From contig JALGAS010000003.1 in NCBI GenBank assembly GCA_023078685.1, forward strand, positions 5,642,001 to 5,706,000: 64,000 nt of DNA, in the 5' to 3' direction. This document shows, piece by piece, positions 1 to 11,251 of the stretch; position 1 is the stretch's first letter; every line of letters begins with the position of its first letter. This DNA comes from Neopestalotiopsis rosae. Taxonomy: Eukaryota > Ascomycota > Sordariomycetes > Amphisphaeriales > Sporocadaceae. Made by a program: the position numbers and the translations under genes. The notes under the pieces were generated by a model. That model saw only the letters and a list, made by a program, of their open reading frames with translations. It ran no database searches and was not told where the DNA came from.

Positions 1-647
1 CCGAAAGGTCTTTTTTGGAATTTGCATCGCTTGGCGTTGGTGGTCAGCTGGGCGAAAGCTGAAACTGATTTTATTTTTATCTTTTAACCCTGGTAACATT
101 TTTACATATTTTGAAAGTCGCGGTGTGCTTTGCGTCCGAGTTGTGGTCAGCGGGTAAAAAAAGCGTCTCTTGTAGAAACTCGGCGACGATATATTACCAT
201 TTTGACGTTTTGTCGTCATGTACAATTTCTGATCTCCTGACTTGTCCCTAAAATCATTGTTGCATGCATGTGTCATCCTGACATGGTGACTGACGACAAC
301 ACGGTTCTTTCAAGCACTCTCAGAATGGGCGAATGCGAGACGGGACAGATCTGGCTGAACCCCATCATACATGGAGTGCAGAAGTACTCTCACGGGAAAC
401 CTTTATCAGTCTGGCGAGTTGTTATTCGAGAGTTCTTTCCAGTATTATGTACATATCGGCCTCCAGTTGCTATAAAATTAGACCGCTGTATTGAGAACTA
501 ATCATCAATTGTTCGCCTTGATGGTGCTCTAACTGCACCTTTTTTCATTCCTCATCAGGTAGGGAAGTTGCCCGTTATGACAAACGCACGAAAGTTCCCA
601 TCGATTTCGGCTTCTCCAGCGCTCAATGTCCTCATGGTTCTTCTTGC
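1..647. other. Intergenic region, left edge
   Basis: No convincing gene. The short open frames here have no recognisable family and no splice support. The right part is the 3' untranslated and terminator region of the leftward VPS35 gene; the left part may belong to a neighbour outside the window. Confidence 0.5.
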
Positions 648-3453
648 TTATTTCTGCGGGTATAACACAACGCCCTCCCATCCCCTACTAGCAATGTTGT
701 CTAGCGTCTGCTTAAAGTGCTTCCTGCTACTCTCTACGCTGGCCGTGTCTTGCTGGTTTGTGCTCAGATTCGAGTGGATGAGTTCAATAAGACCATTGAG
801 ATATTTCGTGGTGACCTGTATTCATCAGTTAGATAAACGTTCTTCGTGACGGTGGATGAAATGTGACTGCGACTTACCGACTCGTTTTGCTGTTCAAAGT
901 AGTATGCGTAACGGTCCAGGATCTCTACAAAGAGCTCAATCGAAGCAGCTTGCTCCATGCAGCTATCGGCCACACGTAGGGCTCTTTGCAGACACTCCAA
1001 CACTCGCTTTCCATCGCGGTAAAGTCCCTCCTCTGACTCCTCCGTGGCTGCGATGGGCGTGGCCCACCAAAGATGGCTAGCAAGGTAGACGGCTCGGCAC
1101 TGATCAGGCTTGCGCAACAGCTTGCTTCCATGGAGGGCACACTTGGTGATGAGAGTGTCGTAGTTCTCGCGGCCAAAGTTTCTCGTTTGGTGGAGGGCGC
1201 TGGCAACCACACAAACTGCCTGGAACTGAGCCTTGGAGTCGCTAATGGCTTCCTCATATACGGTGAAAGCTTGTGCAAAGAACTCATAGGCAACCTCTTC
1301 AAATCCAACAATATCAGCAGTCTGTCCACAAGCGGTGAACAGTCTCAATGCCAACTCGGCTGTTCCTGATCCGTTTACGCGAGCATACAATGCTGATATA
1401 GCGGAATGCATAAACTTGAAGAGAGCAGATGACTGCGTCTCCCAGTTGTCTTCATAGTGCTCGCGAGCCTTGAACTTTCTGGCCAGCTTCATGCCAGCAG
1501 TGATGATTGGTGGTGTGGTTGTACGGATCCGGTCCCCACCTTCAGCATACGACTTGCGCACCATTTGCAGCAGCTTAAACTGGGTATCGTTGTTGTCGCT
1601 TTGCACCAGGTGAACAAGTCGTGCAAGCCAGCCCTGCTCCTCGATAGTTTCATCAGTTTCCACGACTCGTCGTTGCGGGCCACCAGGGTAGCCAGCGGGC
1701 GGCTGGGAACCCTCCTTGACGAGGACTTTGAGGATCTCGAGGACATTTTCTAGTTGAGCTGGAGTAGAGATCAAGGTGTGATCCCGGAGCAGCGTCCTTG
1801 CAACCTCGCCGGCTACTGCCCTGCGTGTAGGGTAGGTTTGGGACTGGAACAATGGCACATATGTTGGCAGCGACAATGCTGTAAAGATGGAAACATATCT
1901 CTTGAGAGGTGCCTGCAATAGGGCCAGTAAGCTTTGCTGTGCAGGTGGCGAGTGTAAATCAGCGCTGTTTTGATGCTCTCGGACCTTGCGGTTTGCATAG
2001 TCGAGAATTTGATCCACATAGTCCAAGCGATTGGGGTAAATATTCAAGGCCAAATTTGTCAAGGACACCAACAAAGCAATGGTATCCTGGATGGCCAGGT
2101 GCTGTACTGCCACAAGGTTGTTGACCTGTTCGAAAAAGATCTCGTAGAGTTTGACATCCTTTGGAATACCGCGCTCCTTTTTAGGGGTCGATGAAGGTTG
2201 CTCTCCATCCGTTTCCACTGCGGTAGACTCTGTCTCGGCAACCGATGGTGTCGCTTCGGGTGCGGCCTCGGTAGTCTCGCTGGCAGGAGCCTCCGAACTC
2301 TGGCCATTTTGGGCCTCGTCGCCATTGGTATCCTCCGCGGGTACCTCGGCGGGTTCGGGCTTTGTCTCTTGCTGCTCCTTTCCGAGTCGAATCTTCTCCA
2401 GCAGTTCTGCCAGAGCCTCTTCCTCCAGCTTACCCCGATCATCGCTTGCTTCTGCCTGAGACTCGCGCTCGGCATATGCCGAGAGGCGGTCCATCAGGCC
2501 AATCACAATGGCCTTGACATTGACGTGAGGGTTGAGCCGGGACACAGCGGCCAAGAATTGATCGAGAGTATGTAGGTGGAATTCGTCGGGGAAGACCTGG
2601 GTAATAATCTCCAAGAGGTACTCCTGAGCTAGGACATCGCGGCACTGGACGACCTGCTCGAGCAAAGGTCCAAGAATGCCATTGCTGTATGTCTCGAGAT
2701 CCACCAATTGACTCAGCCGGACAATGTTGCTACCCACCAAGAGCTGCAGTTCTCTGCGCTCGCGCGTTCGCTGTTCCCGATCTCTCGAGTGACCTTGGTG
2801 TTGGAGCCGCACCCAGAGCTTGTTCATCTCGACAAAGTTGGTAAGGACAAAGTTAATAGAGTCCTGTAGGTTGCCTTCGGGGCCATCGCCCTCGCCAGTC
2901 GGAAGATAGTCTCGTGCCTGGCCAGACAGATAGTACCGCAAGAAGAGTCCACGAATCGGGTGCTGGACACCTCTGCTCATGTCCATCATATCTTTCATGA
3001 GCTCCTTGACCGGCGCCTCGGGGATTGCCATGTAGGCAGTGCCCACAGTAATCATGAGGTACATGCGGGGGATGATATTTCCAGCATATTGTACAAGCTC
3101 GTAGAGGTCGGCAAGGTGGTTGTGTGGGTGGTTTTCACGAAGGTGGACGGAGAGATATCGCAGAGCATCGAAAACGGACATGTACAGCTCGTAGTATTGC
3201 TTGGGGCCCAAACTGCTTGTTCGAAGCTCTGATACCAGGGTTGAGCTGCGTGGGATCACATTAGCATTCCGAGCAGCAACACAGAACGGGAAGGGTAGAT
3301 GGGGAAGGCGTCATACCAGCACTTGAGCGCATCCATGAGCTTTCCTGGGGTATCCAGACATTTGCGCATGAGCACAGTCTGCTGGCGCACCGCAATCAAG
3401 GCATCCTCGAGCAGCCGCGCCTGATCCTCGGGCGGAGCGGGTGTCGCCGACAT
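648..3453 (-). CDS. VPS35: Vps35, retromer cargo-selective subunit
   Basis: Vps35 is the large alpha-solenoid scaffold of retromer; with Vps26 and Vps29 it sorts receptors from endosomes back to the Golgi. Exons on the minus strand, read 5' to 3': 3453-3317, 3245-878, 815-648, giving 890 residues, normal for the family. The first intron (3246-3316) falls in the N-terminal helix; after splicing the protein reads on into LRTSSLGPKQYYELYM. The last intron (816-877) is phase 0 and restores the conserved tail KYLNGLIELIH. Reading through it instead gives an early stop at 764. The N-terminal motif MRKCLDTPGKLMDALK is typical. A Glu/Ala/Pro/Thr-rich insert at about residues 300-380 is a low-complexity loop as in other fungal copies. 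The start lies in a plausible context. The gene is convergent with nothing visible on its left and diverges from the DUF3176 gene. Confidence 0.93.
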
Positions 3454-4907
3454 GGCTGCTGAGCTGGGAGCGGTGGGTGAACTTCTGGTTCGAGTCGCAA
3501 TTGATCAGAAGTCGGAGCGGCGAGGGATGAGTCGATTAATGGACGGCGCCTCCTCGATGGGTGAAAAGCTGCGATCGCCGTGGGAGAAAAAGGAAAAGCT
3601 GATGCCTTGTCGCTAATTAATTGTACCTTACTTGGAGAGAAGCTCACCCCCGGGCTGGCTTTGGCTGGCTGGCTGGCTGGTTGGCTTGGGTTGCTGCTGG
3701 TTTAGGAGCTTGCTCTCACCCACCCACTCACTACTACCATCACTATCGGTCGGCCAGGATGATGCGACCCACCTTTAAACGTCGTCGTTCGTCACTGCGG
3801 GTGGGATGGAAAGCACGGGCCCCACCAAAAAGACCGCGCCCAGCCTCTCCTTGGACGCTGGACAATCAATGCACAGCCACAAAAACGCCAGAGTATCAGA
3901 TTATAGAATGTAGGTAAATACATAGTCTACAATACAAATGTTCGCATAATAATTAGATAGCATGAGAACACGGTACATACGGTGAACTACCGTGGTTTAT
4001 GGCGGCTTACAGCAATTGTATTTTACACTACATGAAACTAAAACCATCCCTAGTGTGTTACCAAAACACATCTTTAGTCTTTTGACTCCCTCACCTTTGC
4101 TGATACGAGACCTAGAAAGGAAACCAAAAAGAAATTATATATAGTACCAAAAGAACGACCCATATATATATACAAACAAATAAGAACTGGGCCAAATAGC
4201 CGATCAAGTTCGATACAAGCTACTAATCTAGACGATATCGCACAATTTGAGTAAGTCAAGACAGAAAGTTGTGTTGTGGTGAAAAATGACGTATCGACAA
4301 GTCGTCAACTGAGCGATCGCTTAGATTGCCGACATAATCCTACCTGTGTAATCGTACGGACGAGAGCAACGAAGGATTGTTTCAAGCATTTCTAAGGGTT
4401 GATACTTGTTTATCCTAGCACGATTTGTAGAGCACCCCGACCTCGTTTGTACGGAATTTATCAGACAACGGCTCGGCGAGGTAACAAGCTCTGTAATATT
4501 TCCGTGTTGGTTGGCCGTGGCAAGAACATTCCACGAAAAGCGCAGTCAAGGTGCAGGGGAACAAATTTCAGCTACAGGATGCCTTGAGTCCCACCTCATA
4601 AGGCTGAGCTCGGAAGGGGATTGAATCAATCAGAAGTAAGCAATCCTTGATTTGCTATACGGAAGCTACATATGTAGGTAGGGAATACAATACGAAGTGG
4701 GGCCATCCTGATCAATTTGTGAGATGTGACATCCATCACAGCCTTCATCAACCAGACTGATTCAGCCCTAGATATATAGGTGCGTCGCATCGCTACTTCC
4801 CTCTGCTGCTGCTGACGACAGAGGGGGGAAAGATGCAAATATCCTCGGATGATCTCTGTTTTCGATTTTCTTGAGATCCGTGCCCAGATTCAACAAAGTT
4901 ACAAAAC
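3454..4907. other. Intergenic: divergent promoters of VPS35 and DUF3176 gene
   Basis: About 1.45 kb with no supported gene. It holds the VPS35 promoter with a GGCT-type simple repeat at 3651-3690, an AT-rich middle part (about 3900-4300), and the promoter of the rightward DUF3176 gene. Small open frames here show no family resemblance. Confidence 0.5.
3651..3690. repeat. GGCT tetranucleotide repeat
   Basis: An imperfect run of GGCT units interrupted by TTGGCT, followed by CTG-rich sequence. It lies about 200 bp upstream of the VPS35 start and is pyrimidine-rich on the VPS35 sense strand, as is common in fungal core promoters and 5' UTRs. Confidence 0.7.
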
Positions 4908-7002
4908 ATGCAACCTCGATCAGACGATTTGGAGATGACATCCATGCACAGACTACCATCAAACACCTCGAATGCCAGGTCAGACTTCTCAAATGCAGCA
5001 TCACAAGCGGAACATCGCGAATTGTTTTCAGCCGCCAGTCACAGCAACCACAGCGACGATACAAGCTCTCTTCTATCAGCGCAAAGGGGTAATTATCTAA
5101 ACAGAGAGACTCAAAATAACTTGACAAGCAAAGACGTGGATAAATCAGCTGTAAGCCCGAGTGTCTGGGATTCAGTACAAGCAATGGACTGGTGGTGGTG
5201 GTGGGAGATTGGTGCATCGGCTCTGAGTATAGCCTGTGTAGCAGCCATCGTCGGCGTTCTAGTCTATATCAACAACCTGGCCATCGATCAGTGGAACTTC
5301 CAAATTTCGCCAAATTCGCTCATCGCCGTCATGACTACAATTTCAAAGGCAGCAATGATGGTCCCCATTGCGGCTTGTATCAGTCAGCTGAAATGGGTGT
5401 ACTTTTCGGGTAAAACACGACCCATTCGAAACCTTGATTTGTTTGACGCAGCTAGCCGCGGTCCATGGGGTTCTCTATGTTTCGTCCCTTCAATACGAAC
5501 CGAGGCAATCACGGCCTCAGCACTAGCCCTTGTTACCATCCTCGCATTGGGCGTCGAACCCACGGCTCAACAGATTTTGGGCTTATCATCTCGTTTACAG
5601 GGGGGCCAAGACCATGGAAACAGCGTTTATATTCCACTTGCTAGCTCATACTCATCAAAGATGGCCGACTTCGAAGGAATATTTGATACGGTACGTGAAC
5701 CTTACATCCAGTATCCGGACGGTGACAACTGATTATTTTGCTTAGACATGGGGGAATCCGGCAAGCAGTGACTTAATCTATCAACAGGCTGCTATTGCAC
5801 GTGGAGTTGCTGGTGATATCCCTTCACTTGACTTTCATTGTCCTGATGAAGCAGTCGAGTGCCGATGGGCAAAGTTTGACACACTGGGAGTTTGTACCAC
5901 GGTGCGAAACGTAACAGTCGATATCAAGCCGAATTGCTCAAGTGATGATCAAGGTCCGCTGCTTAGTGAGGCAACTTGTGTCTTTGACTTTGCGACAATT
6001 CGAAATTCATCAAGACTGGGACCAACTATTTTGGTTCCACACCCGTTCAACGAGAGCGAAGTGAAACCGTCCCCGATTGAAATGACATGGAGTTTCACCG
6101 ATGACAATATTCCTGGAGCTCTGAACTATTACGTATCAGTGGGTTCTACCGGAGTCGATAATGCTGGCAGCAATCTGGATCTTGTGCGGTATCCAGTCGA
6201 TCCACATTGGAAGGATACCGGAGACTCCACAGCTGGAAGGCCCAGAACAGCATCCCCAGAGATCATGGAAGCATGGAGTATGCAGTGGTATTGGTGCGGC
6301 CACTCATACACAGACGTTGTCGCTACTGCTAGCGGAATCAAAAGTTACAACCGCTCAATAGAAGACTTGTATCGCAGCAGCGATGGGGACCGCAAGGGTC
6401 TTTACGTTGGGAACAACACGGGTACCGAATACTTCTTCAACCCAGAGGTTATCTTGACATCAGCCGAGTTCCAAGCATCAGAAACAGTCTTGTTCAAATA
6501 CATTTCTCACGCCTTCACGGATCAACTTTATGAAGGCACGTACCTTGAACAAGAGAATGACAATGATCGTGTCTTGAGCTTCGGCAGGTTCATCTATGGC
6601 GCGGACATTCCCCGCTTCGCGCAGAATGTGGCAGACACTCTCTCTGTTTTGATCAGGCAAAATAACAGCGGGGACAATTCGGAATCGTCCTATCAATATG
6701 GAACTGCCTTCTCGATGACGACGTACTACAATGTGCGCTGGGGATGGCTTGTATTACCGCTGGTGGAAACGATCCTCACAGCCATCCTGTTACTAGTGGC
6801 AATTATACAAGCCAGAAAAGAGCCGTTACTCAAGTCATCCCAGCTTGCTCTTGTATCGTACGGCGCAGGGGCGCAGGGCCAGGACAAGCTCGTGCCAATG
6901 AAGCCTCCCCGAACCACAACTGCCTTGGAATCTGAACTAGGGAAGCGAAAGGTAAGGCTGAGCAGGAACGAGACTGGTCATATTGGCTTCATTGGGAGAT
7001 AA
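4908..7002 (+). CDS. DUF3176 family multi-pass membrane protein
   Basis: Fungal membrane protein of unknown function. Exons 4908-5690 and 5746-7002; the intron (GTACGT..TTAG) is phase 0 and joins IFDT to TWGNPASSD, giving 679 residues. The topology is that of DUF3176 proteins: a Ser/Asn-rich cytosolic head, a run of five Trp (95-99) entering TM1 (about 100-122), TM2 (about 138-160), TM3 (about 198-216), a long presumably extracytosolic domain with many Asn-X-Ser/Thr sites and paired Cys, and a last helix at about 591-616 followed by a basic tail. The conserved motif RPIRNLDLFDAASRGPWGSL lies between TM2 and TM3. These proteins are abundant in Pezizomycotina and have no assigned role; I infer only plasma- or endomembrane location. 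Confidence 0.88.
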
Positions 7003-7183
7003 AAGAAGAAGATGGAGTCTGGATATATAACTCCCGAATCTGACACGAAAGCGACAGTGGTGAGGCGTTGAAGCCAATGTACCTACACAGATATTCATAA
7101 ATGTGGTAATAAATTTGAATTTTGCACAAATATGCATACAACAACACTTGAGATGATATAATTATTCATTCAGTAAGTATTGT

Positions 7184-8869
7184 CTAAGCAAAGTTCAACT
7201 CCTTCCAGCCCGACTTGGCACTGTCCGCACATCGCTTTCTATACTCTACAACATTGCCCACATATCTAGCAACACTCCTCTCCTGTTTACCCTTGACATT
7301 GGAATTGACACCCGTCATCCAACTGTCCACCTCATTGATGAGCGAGCCCTTGCTACAATCCACCACATGCTCGCCCCAGGCCTGTACAGCCTCGGCCTTG
7401 GGCTCTACAAAAGTGTATCCGTGCTCATGAATGTGCTGCAGCATGGTACAGACCACATCCACCGCATTCTCGAGACTGCGCGTGCCGTTGCCAAAAGGCT
7501 GGTGCGGGCCCAGCACCATGAACGTGTTGGGCATGTCGGGGACGGTGATGCCCAGGTATGTCTTGGGCTTGTGGTCGACCCAGATGGCGTCCTTGCCCTT
7601 TTCCGAGTCGCTGTAGCCGAGCAAGGGCCGCCCGCGCTTGCCGCGGAAGTCAATGGCGCTGTAGGAGCCCGTGATGGCGTCGAAGCCAGTGGCAAATATG
7701 AGCACGTCGAGCTCGTGGCGGGTGGCGCCATCGTCGTCGCCGGTGGTGACGACGGCCGAGGCCTCGACGCTCCGGATCGGCGTCTTCTTGAGGTCGACGA
7801 GGTGCACATTGGGCTGGTTGTACACCTCAAAGTAGCCGCTCTCGAGCGGGATCCGGCGCAGGCCGAAGCCGTGGTCCTTGGGCACCAGGGAGTCGGCGAC
7901 GGCGGGGTCGCGGACGCGCGCGCGGATCTTGTCGGCCATGTAGTCCGAGTACAGCTGGTTGGCCTCGCGGTCTGTGTACGTGTCCTTGAAGACGCCGAGC
8001 CACTTGCCAAAGCCCGCCGCGTTGTACAGCTTGTCCCAGAGGGCCAGGCGCTCCTCCTGGGTTACCTCGGACGACTTGCGCGGGTCTGCCGCGTACAGGA
8101 ACCCCGAAGAGGTCCTGGCGCACTGGGAAAATACCTCGTCATACGTCGTGGCCAGCTCCTCCATACGTTCGGGCGAAATTGGCTCGTTACGCAGAGGCGC
8201 GGACCAGTTGGCTGTTCTTTGGAATACCGTCAGGGACTCCACGTTGGACTCTTTTGCTATGGCGGTAATGGTTTGAATGCCCGTGGCGCCTGTACCAACG
8301 ACGCCTACCCGCTTTCCGGCCAGATCCCGCCTGTAGTCGAGGTTCTTGGGCCAATTCGAAGTGTGAAACGCCTGGCCGGTGAAGCCTTCAATGCCAGGGA
8401 TGTTGGGGAGAGTAGGCTTGCTTAGAAATCCCAAGCAGCTGACAAAGAAACGAGTCTTATATTGGCGACCTTCCACATCGGAAAAGAGCCATGTGTGGTT
8501 ATCGTCGTTCCAATGTGCGGCCGCTATTGCTGTATTGAACTGCATGTGCTTGTACAGGTCGTGCTTTTCACAAACCCTCTGTATGTATGACAAGACGTCA
8601 GGCTGGCCTGAAAACGTCTCTTTCCAGTGCCACTCATTTAAAAGATCCTTGTCCCATGAGAATTGGTAGGTGAGTGATTCTGTATCGACGCGAGCTCCAG
8701 GATAGCGATTAAGGTACCAAGTGCCGCCAACACTTGGGCTAGCTTCGAGAAGCTTTACCCGCCATGAGGGGAATTGTTGGCGAATATGATGAAGGGCGCA
8801 TACGCCGGAGAATCCGGCTCCTACGATGAGGACATCGTAGTCAGTGGCGGGGATGTCCAAAGAGCCCAT
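7184..8869 (-). CDS. Flavin monooxygenase, Baeyer-Villiger type
   Basis: Predicted NADPH- and FAD-dependent monooxygenase of 561 residues that inserts oxygen next to a carbonyl (ketone to ester/lactone) or oxidises related substrates. It has a first Rossmann motif GAGFSG (17-22), the GGTWYLNRYPGARVDTES block that follows the FAD fold, the Baeyer-Villiger fingerprint FTGQAFHTSNWP (163-174, pattern FxGxxxHxxxWP) and a second Rossmann motif GTGATG (192-197). The ATG at 8869 starts just before the FAD fold; the frame is open further upstream but only from non-ATG codons. No introns. The neighbour SDR on the same strand could act on the alcohol/ketone pair of the same substrate, an inference from position only. 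The natural substrate cannot be read from the sequence. Confidence 0.9.
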   Translation of the reverse strand: MGSLDIPATDYDVLIVGAGFSGVCALHHIRQQFPSWRVKLLEASPSVGGTWYLNRYPGARVDTESLTYQFSWDKDLLNEWHWKETFSGQPDVLSYIQRVCEKHDLYKHMQFNTAIAAAHWNDDNHTWLFSDVEGRQYKTRFFVSCLGFLSKPTLPNIPGIEGFTGQAFHTSNWPKNLDYRRDLAGKRVGVVGTGATGIQTITAIAKESNVESLTVFQRTANWSAPLRNEPISPERMEELATTYDEVFSQCARTSSGFLYAADPRKSSEVTQEERLALWDKLYNAAGFGKWLGVFKDTYTDREANQLYSDYMADKIRARVRDPAVADSLVPKDHGFGLRRIPLESGYFEVYNQPNVHLVDLKKTPIRSVEASAVVTTGDDDGATRHELDVLIFATGFDAITGSYSAIDFRGKRGRPLLGYSDSEKGKDAIWVDHKPKTYLGITVPDMPNTFMVLGPHQPFGNGTRSLENAVDVVCTMLQHIHEHGYTFVEPKAEAVQAWGEHVVDCSKGSLINEVDSWMTGVNSNVKGKQERSVARYVGNVVEYRKRCADSAKSGWKELNFA

Positions 8870-9729
8870 GGTAGACGTAAAATGATGTAAAAACAGATGT
8901 GAAATGTCAACCTTGAAGTTGCAAGATAGATTGATTTCAGTCGACAGTTCGACTGTGCAATGGGTTATGACTGAGTGTTCAACGCAGCAATGTTTTATTC
9001 TAAATACTTTGTATACATGATCAAGAACAACCACCAAAATACTCCTCACATTATCCGTATTCAACTCCGCATCTTGCTAGAGAGAAAGCCTCCTCATTCA
9101 ATGTCTCACGCCACCCTCGTGACGATGTGCTCAGTATCAAACAGGGCATGCGATGCCATTTGTGCTTGGGGAAAGTATTGCCAGCGGGGCTTTATCAAAA
9201 TGACTAGCACCTCGCCCATTTGTAGATAATCATGAATCGTCGCTGCACGCTTATCGACAGGGGGTCAAGCGCATATGCAGCCCTGGTATAACTTTCCATT
9301 TTCAAAATCCGCCCCACATTAGACCCTAAACCCCGCAACGATCTATCTCCGTAGCTCGATATACTATTCTGTCATGCTTGGTGAGACTATCAGTGAGACG
9401 AAGGGGCGATTGCGAAGTCGCCGGCCTACACATATTGGCGAATTCCTCGATTGACATGTGATTTAACAGAAATGGCTAGTGATGAAATTCTACAATTTGT
9501 CTGCTTTATACTGGAGGAAGTATGTCCTCTACCGTATGAGTAGCTACGATAGAGTCAGTCACACCTGATGAACCAACCAGCAGCTCATGAATGTAAGGTC
9601 GATTTCCGTGGTCAATTTCCGTAGTGATAAGCGAGCATTGTAAAGCACGGGACAGGCCAGGGACGATTACACTGCAAGTATGAATAGTGACGTACGAAGA
9701 ATTATGCTTGAATTTCAATTATATATAAA
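8870..9729. other. Intergenic: BVMO promoter
   Basis: 860 bp between two leftward genes: the promoter of the monooxygenase and the 3' flank of the SDR. No gene or structured element recognised. Confidence 0.5.
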
Positions 9730-10548
9730 TCACCTCTCGGTGTATCCACCATCCACCATGAGTGCAGTTCCCGTCACAAACGAGCTTCGTCCGCCCGCAA
9801 GGTAGACAACGCCATCTGCAATCTCCTGCGGCTGTCCCACGCGCATCATGGGTACCGCCGTCATCACTCGCTCTTCCATGGCCTTGAAGACGCCAGGGTT
9901 CTTGGTTGTCAGGGGCGTCTCGGTGTATCCAGGGCAGACGGCGTTGATCCGCAGACCGTCCTTGGCATAGTCCTCTGAAGCCGATCTCATCAAGCCGAGG
10001 ACACCCGCTTTCGATGCAGCGTACGCCGTCGAGAGCGGGATGCCGGCGACGGACTGGATGGAGCCAAAGAGCACAATAGAGCCCCTTTGCACGGGCCGGC
10101 CGTCGATGGACGACAGGATCGGCTCCTGCTTGAGCATGATCTGGGCGGCCGCCTTGAGGATAAAGAGCGAGCCCGTGAGGTTGATGTCGAGGATGCGCTG
10201 CCAGTCGCTGGCGTGGGCAAAGGCCGCGCCGCCCTCGTGCTTCATGGCGATGCCGGCGGCGTTGGCGACGTAGTCCAGCCGCCCGAACTCGGCGGCCACG
10301 GCCTGCACGGCCTGCACCACCGAGTCCTCCTTGGACACGTCCACCTGGTGCACCACGACGCGGCACGGCTTGCCGCCCGAGGATGTGTACTGCTTGGCTT
10401 CGATCTCGGCCTTGACCGTGGCTAGGGCTTCAGGGTTGACGTCGAACAGCGCCACGCCGGCTGCGCCGTCTCGGGCAAATGTGTGGGCGCATGCTCTGCC
10501 AATGCCTGATGCGCCACCTGTGACCAAAGCAAAGCCGGGAACATCCAT
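9730..10548 (-). CDS. Short-chain dehydrogenase/reductase
   Basis: Classical SDR of 272 residues, intronless. It shows the NAD(P)-binding motif TGGASGIG (10-17), an acidic residue after beta-2 (VALFDVN, Asp36) that favours NAD(H), NAAG (96-99), and the catalytic Ser163 and YAASK (Tyr176, Lys180). The C-terminus VTGTALMVDGGYTE is the usual SDR closing motif. It would oxidise or reduce a secondary alcohol/ketone. It lies between the BVMO and an amino-acid permease, all leftward, separated by 700-860 bp, so a shared operon-like transcript is not implied. The exact substrate is unknown. Confidence 0.9.
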   Translation of the reverse strand: MDVPGFALVTGGASGIGRACAHTFARDGAAGVALFDVNPEALATVKAEIEAKQYTSSGGKPCRVVVHQVDVSKEDSVVQAVQAVAAEFGRLDYVANAAGIAMKHEGGAAFAHASDWQRILDINLTGSLFILKAAAQIMLKQEPILSSIDGRPVQRGSIVLFGSIQSVAGIPLSTAYAASKAGVLGLMRSASEDYAKDGLRINAVCPGYTETPLTTKNPGVFKAMEERVMTAVPMMRVGQPQEIADGVVYLAGGRSSFVTGTALMVDGGYTER

Positions 10549-11251
10549 GGCTGGAAGATATTTCAGGTATGGGTAGGGGTTAAGGTGTTTCTGCTGTTGA
10601 AGGGAGTCTTTGAAAATGTGTTTTGTATCAAGGCCACACGGAGATAGTTACAAGAATATGCTCATGATGATCGAAACTATAGTCATGGCGATTCAACTAT
10701 AAATCGAACCTCCTTCCCCATATTTCCATGTATCAAATGACTATACGGAAACCGATTTGTAAGTTCATTCGTGTCTATCAAGCACATCTATGTGGGGTCG
10801 GCGGGTATACTGGCTATCGGCCACTTATCGGCTCGCCAAATCCAGAAAGTTTCCCATTATAGCGCGAAGTGGCGCCGAGCAGTTTATCAAGGCCACGCAG
10901 TCATGGCTGCATGACTTCTTATCACGAGACAGCTGACAGAAATAGCGCAGGGCTCAAAGTGGAATACGTAGGCGGGAAAATGGATCTTGCTCATAGCTTT
11001 CCCCGCGTTTTCTGTGGCAGAGGCTCGATCTGTATCATGAATAGGGAAACAAGTGTAATATTGGAAAAGTGGATCTTTCTATGGATCATTGAACTGGCCA
11101 TTTTACCATTATCTTATTCACGGAGCAGAAAGAAAGTTGATTGTGTTATGTGCACGAGAAACGTGTTCTATTGGAAGTTGTATTATCGTGTGCTCTCCAG
11201 CTTGGTCCAACTATCTAGTAGTCGTGCAAATAATGCAACAAACTCTTAAGC
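10549..11251. other. Intergenic: SDR promoter
   Basis: About 700 bp holding the promoter of the SDR and the 3' flank of the permease. Small open frames without family resemblance; nothing else seen. Confidence 0.5.

Noticed and set aside
7367..8425. Long 352-codon open frame on the + strand opposite the BVMO gene
   Set aside because: It is antisense to a clearly conserved monooxygenase and arises from its high GC third positions; the translated product shows no family.
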